Positions 29,089 through 36,993 of a stretch of DNA of 64,000 bases are shown here, piece by piece. The stretch covers positions 124,001 to 188,000 of the forward strand of contig NZ_QKSM01000004.1 of assembly GCF_003234185.1 (NCBI RefSeq), in the 5' to 3' direction. This DNA is from Curtobacterium sp. MCSS17_008. GTDB lineage: Bacteria; Actinomycetota; Actinomycetes; Actinomycetales; Microbacteriaceae. Within the stretch, counting starts at the first letter, position 1; each line of letters begins with the position of its first letter. The notes beneath the pieces are model-generated. The model saw only the letters and a program-made list of their open reading frames with translations, searched no databases and was not told where the DNA came from. The position numbers and the translations under genes were made by a program.

Positions 29089-29810
29089 GGTTCGATGAGC
29101 TGCGGGCCGTCGTTCCGGACGCTGTTCACCGCACGCGAGACCTCGTACTGCTCGAGCCCCGCCGCGACGGCGAGCGACTCGTGGTCGAGCAGGGCGAGCA
29201 GGTCGTCGGTGCCGAGGCCGCCGTCGAGCCAGTCGTCGTAGCCGTCGGGGGTGAGGAACGCCGGCATCCGGTCGTGCACCTCGCCCGGTGCCACGTGCGC
29301 ATCACGCGTGATGATCGCGAGGGACAGCCGCCACTTGTCGGGGTCGTCCTCGGGCTTGGTCGGGTCCGGCCAGGCGCTCACGACGCCGGCCATCGCGAGC
29401 GCGCCGCCCGGCTCGTGGACGAAGTGGGGTTCCTTGCCGTCCTCGCGCACGACCCACTCGTAGTAGCCGAGCGCCGGCACGATGCAGCGGTTCGTCGCGA
29501 ACGCGCGCTTGAACATGCCGCTCGTCGCGACCGTCTCGATGCGGGCGTTGATCGGCTTCGGGCGCTGCTTCTGGAAGTCCTTCGCCCAGCTCGGCACGAA
29601 GCCCCAGCTGATCTGCGGGAGCTCGCGCTGCCCGTGGCGCTGCCGGACGGCGTACACGGGGTCCGTCGGGGCGACGTTCCAGCTCGGAGCGAGGCCGGCG
29701 TGCACCTCGCCGGTGTCCTCGTCGACGTGCTCGGTGCGCGCGGCGAGCTCACCCACGAGCTCGGGCAGCAGATCGGCCGTGGTGTCGGAGACGACGAACC
29801 TTCCACACAT
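29079..29810 (-). CDS. SOS response-associated peptidase (SRAP, HMCES/YedK family)
   Basis: A 243-aa SRAP protein that covalently captures abasic sites in single-stranded DNA through its Cys2. The start is fixed by the mandatory MCGRF N-terminus. Other active-site residues are visible: KPINARIET (Asn), PALGYYEW (Glu) and EVHDRMPAF (His). Length and order are normal for the family. A CACACT -10-like box ends six bases before the ATG, fitting leaderless translation. Not near other repair genes. Confidence 0.96.
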   Translation of the reverse strand: MCGRFVVSDTTADLLPELVGELAARTEHVDEDTGEVHAGLAPSWNVAPTDPVYAVRQRHGQRELPQISWGFVPSWAKDFQKQRPKPINARIETVATSGMFKRAFATNRCIVPALGYYEWVVREDGKEPHFVHEPGGALAMAGVVSAWPDPTKPEDDPDKWRLSLAIITRDAHVAPGEVHDRMPAFLTPDGYDDWLDGGLGTDDLLALLDHESLAVAAGLEQYEVSRAVNSVRNDGPQLIEPVA

Positions 29811-29816
29811 GCGCCC

Positions 29817-29822
29817 AGTGTG
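29817..29822 (-). promoter_or_regulatory. Putative -10 box of a leaderless promoter for the SRAP gene
   Basis: CACACT on the minus strand, six bases before ATG. The same box and spacing precede the VOC gene at 52669. Weaker than TANNNT, so less certain. Confidence 0.35.
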
Positions 29823-29841
29823 CCCCGCGCGGCCGACAGTG

Positions 29842-29877
29842 GTGCGGGTGCGTGTGCGGGTGCGGGTGCGGGTGCGG
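29842..29877. repeat. GTGCGG hexamer array, six units
   Basis: Six tandem hexamers (GTGCGG, one GTGCGT) about 30 bases left of a long hairpin. A hexamer array also adjoins the second hairpin copy at 47322. Not coding in any supported frame. Confidence 0.85.
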
Positions 29878-29909
29878 CGCGAGCACTCTCTCACCGTGGC
29901 CCGCGCGCC

Positions 29910-29970
29910 GTCCATGGAGCAGAAGACGTCGGGTCCGGTCGCGCCACTCGACGTCTTCTGCTCCACGGAC
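29910..29970. repeat. ATGGAGCAGAAGACGTCG hairpin, copy A
   Basis: Inverted repeat with 22-base arms (29910-29931 and 29949-29970), one mismatch, 17-base spacer. The arm core GGAGCAGAAGACGTCG is shared with copy B at 47370. It lies downstream of the membrane protein gene at 29992 and upstream of SRAP, and could terminate the former. Confidence 0.85.
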
Positions 29971-29991
29971 GCACGGCGACCGGCCCGGGAG

Positions 29992-30666
29992 CTACTCGGG
30001 GAGGTCCAGCTTCGAGCCGTGCGGTGTGCGGCGCCACGGAGGTCGGTGCTTCGGGGCCGGCGGATCGGTCTCGAGGGCAGAGAGCCGCGCGCGCTCCGCC
30101 CGACCGAGACGGACCACCATGTCCGGCAGCAGGAGCAGGTACACGAACGGCCACAGGACGACGAACACCTCGACCTGTCCGGCGGCCAGGCCCGCCGCGC
30201 CTCCGCTCGCCACCCCGAGCAGCAACGGCCCGAGCCGCGAGAGCCGCCGCACGAGTCCACGCTGCAGGAGCGGCACGTCGTTCAGGACGTGCTCGCGGTC
30301 CTCCGGGTCGACCGGGCGCGCTCGGCGTTCCAGGTACGGCTGGACCGACGCCCGCACGGACAGTTGCCCGTCGGGACGGATCTGACGTCCGTTGATCCGC
30401 AACTCCGGGCCGACCTCGCGCGCGGTCGGGAAGCACGAGTAGGCGATCGCCCAGACCGCGAGCGCCGAGAACGCGATCGTGAGCACGGAGCGGACGACGC
30501 CCGCTCCCGCCGAGCCGGACGGCCGGTCGACGACCGCGAGCACGACGAGCCCCGCGAGCGCCACGATGGCGATCGCTCCGGCGATCCAGGCGGCACGACG
30601 GGCACGGGCGGGGTCGACGACCTCTCCGAGGCGCCCGCACAACACCTGCCAGCCGAGCCGGAACAC
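29992..30666 (-). CDS. Hypothetical membrane protein, 224 aa
   Basis: Not recognised. About four helices in two pairs (about 24-46 and 58-78, then 145-165 and 167-187) separated by a polar segment containing GPELRINGRQIRPDGQLSVR and a charged linker; the C-terminus is basic and Pro-rich. No signal peptide or catalytic motif. The ATG lacks a strong ribosome site. It is divergent from YchJ, across a gap that holds a compound palindrome. Confidence 0.6.
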   Translation of the reverse strand: MFRLGWQVLCGRLGEVVDPARARRAAWIAGAIAIVALAGLVVLAVVDRPSGSAGAGVVRSVLTIAFSALAVWAIAYSCFPTAREVGPELRINGRQIRPDGQLSVRASVQPYLERRARPVDPEDREHVLNDVPLLQRGLVRRLSRLGPLLLGVASGGAAGLAAGQVEVFVVLWPFVYLLLLPDMVVRLGRAERARLSALETDPPAPKHRPPWRRTPHGSKLDLPE

Positions 30667-30738
30667 AGGTCCCTTCTACCCCGCACGGCTGCGAGCACCC
30701 GCCGCCCCGCCGCCCCTGCCGCCCCTGCACCCGCCCGG

Positions 30739-30814
30739 CCCGCTGAACATCGGTGTTCGTCGTGGGAACACCGCTTCCCGGGTGTTCGCAGCGGAAACAC
30801 CGGTGTTCAGCGGG
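30739..30814. repeat. 76-base compound palindrome of CGGTGTTC/GAACACCG elements
   Basis: The outer arms match (CCCGCTGAACA at the left, its complement at the right end), and inside lie three smaller dyads: GAACATCGGTGTTC, GGAACAC...GGGTGTTC and AAACACCGGTGTTC. The element occupies the divergent gap between the membrane protein (start 30666) and YchJ (start 30862), about 35-110 bases from the latter's -10 box. Possible multi-site operator or structured repeat. Confidence 0.8.
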
Positions 30815-30849
30815 ATAGGCCGCCCGGCGGGAGGGGTGCGCGCCGCTGC

Positions 30850-30855
30850 TAGCGT
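30850..30855 (+). promoter_or_regulatory. -10 box of a leaderless promoter for the YchJ gene
   Basis: TAGCGT, six bases, GTG at 30862. It supports the GTG as the true start although no ribosome site precedes it. Confidence 0.55.
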
Positions 30856-30861
30856 GCCGGG

Positions 30862-31251
30862 GTGGTCCCCGAAGACGAACAGCGCTGCCCCTGCCTGAGC
30901 GGCAACCCCTACGGCGAGTGCTGCGGGCCCCTGCACGGCGGCGCGGCAGCACCCACGGCCGAGCGGCTCATGCGCTCCCGGTTCACCGCGTTCGCCCTCG
31001 GCCTGCCCGAGTACCTGCTCCTGACCTGGCACCCGCGCACCCGCCCGGACGAGCTGACGCTCGACCCGGCCCAGCGCTGGACCCGCCTGGACATCGTGTC
31101 GACCCGGGCAGGAGGCCCGTTCGACTCCCGCGGCACCGTCGCCTTCCGCGCGTGGTGGCGCACCGACGACGAGCGCGGCACCCTCGAGGAGACCAGCGAC
31201 TTCGTGCGCGAGCAGGGGCGCTGGTACTACCTGGACGGCGTCGTCGCCTGA
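30862..31251 (+). CDS. YchJ family protein (UPF0225, SEC-C-like zinc motif)
   Basis: A 129-aa cytosolic protein. The N-terminal CPCLSGNPYGECCG is the Cys-rich SEC-C-type metal-binding motif, followed by the YchJ core APTAERLMRSRFTAFALGLPEYLLLTWH and the FRAWWR and SDFVREQGRWYYLDG strands of an NTF2-like fold. Function is not established. Its stop is 55 bases from the stop of the convergent M60 gene. Confidence 0.92.
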   Translation: MVPEDEQRCPCLSGNPYGECCGPLHGGAAAPTAERLMRSRFTAFALGLPEYLLLTWHPRTRPDELTLDPAQRWTRLDIVSTRAGGPFDSRGTVAFRAWWRTDDERGTLEETSDFVREQGRWYYLDGVVA

Positions 31252-31280
31252 GCGTGCCGCGGTCGTCGTCGGTCCGGTAC

Positions 31281-31330
31281 GCCCGTCAGCGGCCGGGCAC
31301 CTCGCTCAGCGGCCCGGTACCTCGCTCAGC
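31281..31330. repeat. 20-base tandem repeat straddling the M60 peptidase stop
   Basis: Two and a half units of CTCGCTCAGCGGCCCGGTAC; the peptidase stop (31306-31308) lies in the middle unit, and the C-terminal PLSEVPGR is encoded across the junction. Confidence 0.8.
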
Positions 31331-33981
31331 GGGACGGGGACGAGCGCGTCGCCCTGGATCCGGAACGCCTGCTCGACGGCCGAGCTCTGCGGGATCGCGG
31401 TGTCCTCGCTCCAGCGCTGCAGGCGGTTCTGCGGCTCCCGGTGCATGAGCACGAGGTACTGCCCGTCGCGGTACTCGGTGCCGTCGAGCTCGCGAGCGAA
31501 CCGGTAGCCGTACTCCTTGCCGCGGGTGGTGCTCGACGCGACCGTGGTGCCGTCCGCGGCGACGAGGTCGGCACCGAAGTAGTGGGCGTCGCCGTAGCGG
31601 CTGTGCGCAGCCGCGTGTTCGGTCACCGCCACGGAGAGCCGTGACCGTGAGGGGTCGAGTGCGAGGCCGTTGATCCAGTTGTCCGACGAGCCGAGGAACG
31701 AGACCATCGTGCCGCGGCGGACGTCCACCGCCGAGGCGTACGCGTGCACCGAGCCGTCGCGCTCGACGACCTCCGCCACGGCGCGTCCGGTACCGCGCCC
31801 GATGGTCGGCGCCACGACCGCGGTCCGCCCGCGCGAGGTCCCGTCGGCGAGCGTCACGTCGGCGTCGATGCTGTCGCCGAGGGCGTGCTGGCCCCACACC
31901 GCGGTGCCGGACGCCGTCACGGTGCTGTCGCTCACCGTCCGGGAGACGAGGTGCTCGACGCGGTCGGTCGGGCGGTGCCGGTTCGTGCTGATGTCGAACG
32001 ACGGTGCCGGGTACCGCCGGAGCTGCTGCCGGGTCTCCGCGGTGAGACCGAAGCCCCACGCGTCGAAGAAGCCCGACAGGTCCTGGCCTGCGACCTGCGC
32101 GGCCCGGAGGGCGAACTGCTGCTTGCGGGCGTCCGTGTCGGTCGCGCTCGGGACCGGTGCGCCGAGCAGCCGCTCGACCCGGAACTGCTCGGCCAGGCGC
32201 GGGAAGAAGTCCTCGCCGTAGGCCCGCCGCAGCTGGTCGAACATGAGCAGGCGCACCCACTGGCCGGCTTCGTCGAACCGCCGCTGGTCGACCGGCTGCC
32301 GGAAGAAGGTCTCGATGCCGGCGGACTGCTCGTCCAACCGGTTCACCGGTCCCTGGTTGACGAGCTCCTGGTTCGCCAACGCCGGGACGTTCACGGAGAC
32401 CTCCATCAGGCCCGACCAGTTCATCCAGTCCGGCTGGTACGTGTGCCCGACCTCGTGCCAGAACGCCCACTGGTCCTTCGGCGGCCGGGACAGCAGGTGT
32501 GCCATGGAGCCGGACCGGTTGTGGAAGGTGATGCGGTCGTGCGTGGCACTGGCGTAGGCGGCCCCGTCGTCGGGGTTCGTCACGAGGACGCGGTGCGGCG
32601 CTCGCCCAGCCGTGCCGGTCGCGGTCCGGTCGAGACCGAACACCGCGTCGGTCTCCGCCACGAACCGCTCGATCATCCGGATGCGTGGTGCTGCGTCGAT
32701 GCCCTTGTCGATCAGGTTCCGCTGCAGCACGGGCTTCTGCACCTCGAGCATGACGTCGTCGCCGACGAGCATCGCGAACGGCGCGTCGAACTCGGCGACC
32801 TGCCGTTCGAACGTCGCCTCGTCGCTCTCGCCCTCGACGAAGGTCGCGACGGCGTCGCCGCCGGTCACGGTGACGACGGTGGTGCGGGAGCCCGCCGCCG
32901 ACCGGTCGCGCAGGTACACGAAGCCGTCGATCGGCGCGGTGACGGTGTTCGTGCCGGGGTGCAGGTCGAAGGCTCGGGCGCCCGCGTTGCCGCCGCCGTT
33001 GCGACCGCTGTACGTCCCGTGGAGCGAGACGACGGCCTGGAGGCCCGTCACCCCCTCCGGCACGTCGAACCGGACCGGCGTCCCCGCCGTCACGAAGCGC
33101 CCGGTCGGGTCGGTGTTCGCGTGACGGAACTGCCGGCCCTCCGCGGCACGCGCCTGCTCGGCGTCGCCCCGGGCTTGCACCGGCGCGGTCGAGGCGTCCG
33201 CGCGGACGTCGAGGCGGGCCGGGGCGACGGGCTCGGGTGCCGTGGTGACGTCGACGGTGGTTCCAGGGCCGGTGTTGCCGGCGGCGTCGCGAGCGACCAC
33301 CTCGAAGCGGTACCCGGTGCCCGGCGCCAGATCGGTGACCGTCGCCGACGTGCCGCTCGTGGTCACCGGGTCGGCGCCGCGGCGGCGGACCTCGTAGGAC
33401 GAGACCGCGTGGTCGTCGGTCGCGGCGCTCCAGTCGAGACGGACCTCGGTCGTGCCGACGGAGGTGGTCCGCAGGTCGCCGACGGCGCTCGGCGCGGTGG
33501 TGTCGGCGGGCTCCTCGGGCTCACCCGGTTCGTCGGGCTCGCTCGGCTCGTCCGGGTCGTCCTCGCTGCACCCGCTGACCGCGGTGGCCTCACCGAGCGT
33601 GCACGACTCGACGCCGGGCACCGTGCTGCCGTCGCCGGTCAGCCCGAACGACACGTCGGCGGTCGCGCCGGCGGCGAGGGGCTGCGTCGAGGCGATCGTG
33701 ACGCGGTCGCCGTCCTGCTCGGTCGTGGTCATCCACGACGCCCAGTTCTGGAACGACCCGCTCGGCACCCGGAAGGTCAGGCGCCAGTCGGACGCCGAAC
33801 GACCCTCGTTGCGGACGACGAACCGGCCGCCGGCGTACCAGGTCGTGGCGTCGGACATCTCGAGCGACGCCGACAGCTCGGGCGTCGTGCTCGCGGCGGA
33901 GGGGGTGACGTCGGCGCAGAGCGCGGCGAACGCCAGCGCGCCGGCGGTGGCTGCGACGGCAGCCGGACGGAGTCGGGACAT
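31306..33981 (-). CDS. Secreted M60-family metallopeptidase with CBM2-like and fibronectin III domains
   Basis: An 891-residue secreted protein. After the signal peptide (about 1-31) comes a CBM2-like cellulose-binding domain (about 34-140; SDATTWYAGGRFVVRNEGR, WASW), a Glu/Pro/Asp linker, a fibronectin III domain (about 165-255; TEVRLDWSAATDDHAVSSYEV), then the M60/enhancin catalytic region. The zinc motif HEVGH is at about 508-512, with the downstream GLMEVSVN glutamate of gluzincins. M60 enzymes cleave O-glycosylated proteins such as mucins. The CBM suggests plant-wall or other polysaccharide surfaces. The ATG follows GAGGAG. C-terminal ~250 residues are an unassigned beta-rich part. Confidence 0.9.
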   Translation of the reverse strand: MSRLRPAAVAATAGALAFAALCADVTPSAASTTPELSASLEMSDATTWYAGGRFVVRNEGRSASDWRLTFRVPSGSFQNWASWMTTTEQDGDRVTIASTQPLAAGATADVSFGLTGDGSTVPGVESCTLGEATAVSGCSEDDPDEPSEPDEPGEPEEPADTTAPSAVGDLRTTSVGTTEVRLDWSAATDDHAVSSYEVRRRGADPVTTSGTSATVTDLAPGTGYRFEVVARDAAGNTGPGTTVDVTTAPEPVAPARLDVRADASTAPVQARGDAEQARAAEGRQFRHANTDPTGRFVTAGTPVRFDVPEGVTGLQAVVSLHGTYSGRNGGGNAGARAFDLHPGTNTVTAPIDGFVYLRDRSAAGSRTTVVTVTGGDAVATFVEGESDEATFERQVAEFDAPFAMLVGDDVMLEVQKPVLQRNLIDKGIDAAPRIRMIERFVAETDAVFGLDRTATGTAGRAPHRVLVTNPDDGAAYASATHDRITFHNRSGSMAHLLSRPPKDQWAFWHEVGHTYQPDWMNWSGLMEVSVNVPALANQELVNQGPVNRLDEQSAGIETFFRQPVDQRRFDEAGQWVRLLMFDQLRRAYGEDFFPRLAEQFRVERLLGAPVPSATDTDARKQQFALRAAQVAGQDLSGFFDAWGFGLTAETRQQLRRYPAPSFDISTNRHRPTDRVEHLVSRTVSDSTVTASGTAVWGQHALGDSIDADVTLADGTSRGRTAVVAPTIGRGTGRAVAEVVERDGSVHAYASAVDVRRGTMVSFLGSSDNWINGLALDPSRSRLSVAVTEHAAAHSRYGDAHYFGADLVAADGTTVASSTTRGKEYGYRFARELDGTEYRDGQYLVLMHREPQNRLQRWSEDTAIPQSSAVEQAFRIQGDALVPVPLSEVPGR

Positions 33982-34087
33982 GGGTGCTCTCCTCGGATGA
34001 CGGGGGTTCCATGCTGCGCAGCGGGTGGCGACCACCCACGTCTCCGAAGGTGGACCCGGGGACGCCCGCCGTGCCTCCCGGGCGGCG

Positions 34088-34738
34088 TCAGAGCAGACCG
34101 GCGCGGTGCGCGAGGATCGCCAGCTGGGTCCGGTTCTGCAGCCCGAGCTTGTCGAGCAGACGGGAGACGTACGTCTTCGCGGTCGTCGCCGTGATGCCGA
34201 GCGCAGCGGCGATCTGCGCGTTGGTGAGCCCTTCGCCGACCGCACGGCAGAGCTGTCGTTCCCGGTCGGTGAGGTCGCCGAGGTCGTCCGGTGGCAGCGG
34301 TTCCGGGTCCCGCGTCCGGGCGCGCATGGCCTCGGCGACGACCGTCGCGGTGACGGCCGGGGCGAGGACCTGTCGTCCGGCCGCGACCTCGCGGATGGCG
34401 GCGGGCAGTTCCTGCGGTCGGAAGGCCTTGAGCAGGAAGCCGGCGGCACCGGCCTCGAGCGCGCCGAGCGGCCGGTCGTCCGGCCGGAAGGCGGTGACGA
34501 CGAGCACGGCCGGCGGGCGGGGCAGCGCGCGGAGACGTCGGGTGGTCTCGACACCGTCGATGCCGGGCATCTGCACGTCGACGACCGCGACGTCGACGCG
34601 GACGGCGGCGGCGACCGACACGGCGCGCTCGCCGCAGGCGGCCTCGGCGGCGACCACCATGTCGCCCTCGTGCTCGACGACGAGGCGGAGGCTCTCACGG
34701 ACCTCGTCGTCGTCGTCGACGAGCAGCACCCGGATCAC
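34088..34738 (-). CDS. LuxR/NarL-type response regulator
   Basis: A 216-aa two-component regulator: receiver domain with acidic cluster VDDDDE (8-13), phospho-acceptor D54 (VVDVQMPG) and conserved Lys in LLKAFRP, then a LuxR helix-turn-helix (LTDRERQLCRAVGEGLTNAQIAAALGIT and onward, about 150-205). It overlaps the kinase gene by four bases (ATGA). The stop lies 106 bases from the start of the M60 gene, so control of that secreted peptidase is plausible but not shown. Confidence 0.95.
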   Translation of the reverse strand: MIRVLLVDDDDEVRESLRLVVEHEGDMVVAAEAACGERAVSVAAAVRVDVAVVDVQMPGIDGVETTRRLRALPRPPAVLVVTAFRPDDRPLGALEAGAAGFLLKAFRPQELPAAIREVAAGRQVLAPAVTATVVAEAMRARTRDPEPLPPDDLGDLTDRERQLCRAVGEGLTNAQIAAALGITATTAKTYVSRLLDKLGLQNRTQLAILAHRAGLL

Positions 34739-35934
34739 CGCGGCACCTCCGCGCGCAGGTCGAACCCCTCCTCGGACGGTCCCGCGGTGAGCGAGCCGCC
34801 CACGGCCGCCAGGCGCTCCGCTGCGATCGCGAGGCCGTGCCCCAGCGACGGTGCCGCCGCACCGCCCGGTCCTGGTGCGGTGTCGTCGGTTCCCGGGGCG
34901 GGAGCGCTGACCGGTCCGCTGGTCACGCGGAGGACCACCCGGTCTCCCACGGGAGCCACCGTCACCCGGACCGCTGCGCCCGGAGCGTGCTTCAGGGCGT
35001 TGTGCACCCCCTCGGCTCCCGCGGCTTCGAGCGCAGCACGTGGGGCGTCGTCCAGCTGCCCGAGCACGCCCGTGCCCTCCAGGTGCACGGGGTGTCCGCG
35101 GTGCCGGGCGTCGTCGACCTCGTCGCGGAGCAGGCGCGCGCTGACCGGTGCGCTGGCGGCAGCGCGGAGGACGCCGACGACGTACCGGAGGTCCGCGACC
35201 GCCTGGGCGGCCGCACGCGACGTCCTCGCGGCGAGCTCGGCGGTCCGGGGTTCCTTCGTGGTGGCCTCGATCGCGGCGGCGTGCAGCGCCACCCGGCTCA
35301 GGCTCCGGCCGACCAGGTCGTGCACGTCACGGCTCATCCGCAGGCGTTCCTCGATCGCGGCGGTCTCGGCCACGGCGGTCGCCCGGTCGATCTCGGCCCG
35401 GAGCCGCTGCTCGCGGGCGGCGACGACCCGGCGCGTCTCACCGACGACGGCACCGAGCGCCGCAGGCAGGGCGACGCCGAGCAGCGGGGCGGTCGCCTCC
35501 GGCAGGGTCACGTGGCCGGCGCGGTAGGCGCACGGGGTGGGAACGAACCCGAGCGGGTGCACCGCCAGGAACACCAGGAGTGCCGCCCACCACCAGCGTG
35601 GCCGACGCTCGGCGACGACGGAGCTCATCACCACGACGAAGGAGCACGACTCGGTCACCGCCCAGCAGAGCAGTGCCAGGGCGGAGGGCACGATCGGCGC
35701 CCGGCGCGCGATGACGAGCGACGACCCGGTCACGGCGAAGAGCGCGACCTCGGTCCAGGCCGGGGCACGACCGGCCGCGAGGGCGTCGTACCACGTGCTG
35801 TAGACGGTCAGGAGCGCCGGGAGTGCGATGCGTGCGGCGCGTCGGATCGTCCGGGATCGCGACGACGGGCTCTCGATCAGGCGTTCGAGCCACGGCGAGC
35901 TGGTGCGGGCGACATCGGGGGACGAGGCGAGCAC
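34735..35934 (-). CDS. Sensor histidine kinase (HisKA_3, NarX/DesK-like)
   Basis: Partner of the adjacent response regulator. About five N-terminal helices (roughly 35-165) are followed by a coiled segment, the dimerisation box EERLRMSRDVHDLVGRSLS with phospho-acceptor His at about 205, and an ATPase part with an N-box GVHNALKHA and a short G-box region GHGLAIAAERLAAVGGSL. I place the start at the GTG at 35934 (399 aa) because TATGAT ends six bases before it; a Met ten codons earlier has no ribosome site and would overlap this box. Confidence 0.9.
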   Translation of the reverse strand: MLASSPDVARTSSPWLERLIESPSSRSRTIRRAARIALPALLTVYSTWYDALAAGRAPAWTEVALFAVTGSSLVIARRAPIVPSALALLCWAVTESCSFVVVMSSVVAERRPRWWWAALLVFLAVHPLGFVPTPCAYRAGHVTLPEATAPLLGVALPAALGAVVGETRRVVAAREQRLRAEIDRATAVAETAAIEERLRMSRDVHDLVGRSLSRVALHAAAIEATTKEPRTAELAARTSRAAAQAVADLRYVVGVLRAAASAPVSARLLRDEVDDARHRGHPVHLEGTGVLGQLDDAPRAALEAAGAEGVHNALKHAPGAAVRVTVAPVGDRVVLRVTSGPVSAPAPGTDDTAPGPGGAAAPSLGHGLAIAAERLAAVGGSLTAGPSEEGFDLRAEVPR

Positions 35935-35940
35935 CGGTCG

Positions 35941-35946
35941 ATCATA
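35941..35946 (-). promoter_or_regulatory. -10 box TATGAT of a leaderless promoter for the two-component operon
   Basis: TATGAT on the minus strand with CTGGAA 17 bases upstream as a weak -35. Six bases separate it from the GTG of the kinase gene. Confidence 0.55.
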
Positions 35947-36066
35947 GCGGTCGAAATACAACATTCCAGGACGGGGGCGGGCGAGCTCAGAGTGGCCCGG
36001 CCGTCCCCGTGTGCCGCGGACGGAGACGGCGTCCTCGCTCGGCGCGCGTCGACCCGGTCGACCCCG

Positions 36067-36933
36067 TCAGGCGGTGATCGTCTCCGGCAGTCCCACCGAC
36101 AGCCGCATCGCCCGGCGCACCGCGGCCTCGTCGGGCAGCAGCGCCGTGTCGTCCCCGGTCAGGAAGAACCGGATCTGCCCGATCGCCTGCTCGGTGAGCA
36201 TGTCGAGCCCGTTGAGCACCCGTCCGCCGGCAGCCGCCCACCGGCTCGCGGCAGCGGTCGGCCACGGCTCGTACGCGACGTCGAACAGCACCGCGTCCGG
36301 CCCCGACGGCAGCAGCTCGAGCGGATCGGCGGCACCCCCGGGCAGCGTCGACACGAGGAACCCGTGCCGGGTCCCCGGGAGCGAGTCCGTCGGCAGTACC
36401 TCGAGCGTCACCCCGAGGCGCACGGCCAGCTCGACGAGCGGTCCGGCCTTCGCCGTGTCGCGCAGGAACAGCCGGACGTCGACCGCGCCGAGCCGCACGG
36501 CCGCCGCGAGGGCGCTCGCCGCGGTGGCGCCCCCGCCCAGGATCGTGGCCTCGCCCGGCAGGTGCCCGAGCGCCTCGACGGGCCGGACGATCCCCTCGAC
36601 GTCGGTGTTCGCGCCGGCCGTGACGATGCGGCCGCCCTCCTGCCGGAACGCGACGGTGTTCGCGACCCCGAGCTCGTCGACGAGCGGGGTGGTTCGGTCG
36701 AGCATCGGCAGCACGTCCCGCTTGAGCGGCATCGTCAGGCTCAGCCCGCGCCAGTCGGGACCCAGCCCCGCGACGAACGCGTCCAGTCCGCCGGACGCGA
36801 CCTCGTGCCTCCCGTACGTGAACGGGACCCCGAGCACGTCGTAGGCCGCCGTGTGCAGCGTGGGGGAGAGCGAGTGGGCGATGGGGGAGCCGAGCACGGC
36901 CAGCTGCGTGCGGTCGGGATCGGAGTACTCCAC
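36067..36933 (-). CDS. aroE: Shikimate dehydrogenase
   Basis: Reduces 3-dehydroshikimate to shikimate with NADPH in the common aromatic pathway. The 288-aa protein has the substrate-binding LGSPIAHSLSPTLH (Ser pair), catalytic Lys in MPLKRDVLP, GANTDVEG (catalytic Asp), the nucleotide loop GGGATAASALAAA and the C-terminal QAIGQIRFFL. The GTG start is preceded by TAGGCT eight bases away, not by a ribosome site. The iron-transport gene diverges from it. A chorismate mutase gene lies 2 kb away but is not in the same unit. Confidence 0.95.
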   Translation of the reverse strand: MEYSDPDRTQLAVLGSPIAHSLSPTLHTAAYDVLGVPFTYGRHEVASGGLDAFVAGLGPDWRGLSLTMPLKRDVLPMLDRTTPLVDELGVANTVAFRQEGGRIVTAGANTDVEGIVRPVEALGHLPGEATILGGGATAASALAAAVRLGAVDVRLFLRDTAKAGPLVELAVRLGVTLEVLPTDSLPGTRHGFLVSTLPGGAADPLELLPSGPDAVLFDVAYEPWPTAAASRWAAAGGRVLNGLDMLTEQAIGQIRFFLTGDDTALLPDEAAVRRAMRLSVGLPETITA

Positions 36934-36974
36934 GGGGACGGAGCCTAGCCGCTCCCCACCCCGGAAGGCGGTGA

Positions 36975-36991
36975 TTAGGGTAGCCTTACCT
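36975..36991. promoter_or_regulatory. Iron box (IdeR/DtxR-type operator)
   Basis: TTAGGGTAGCCTTACCT is a near match to the known DtxR/IdeR consensus TTAGGTTAGSCTAACCTAA and ends two bases before the GTG of the siderophore-binding protein. Iron-loaded repressor bound here would block expression. The site also lies within 60 bases of aroE. Confidence 0.85.
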
Positions 36992-36993
36992 GT

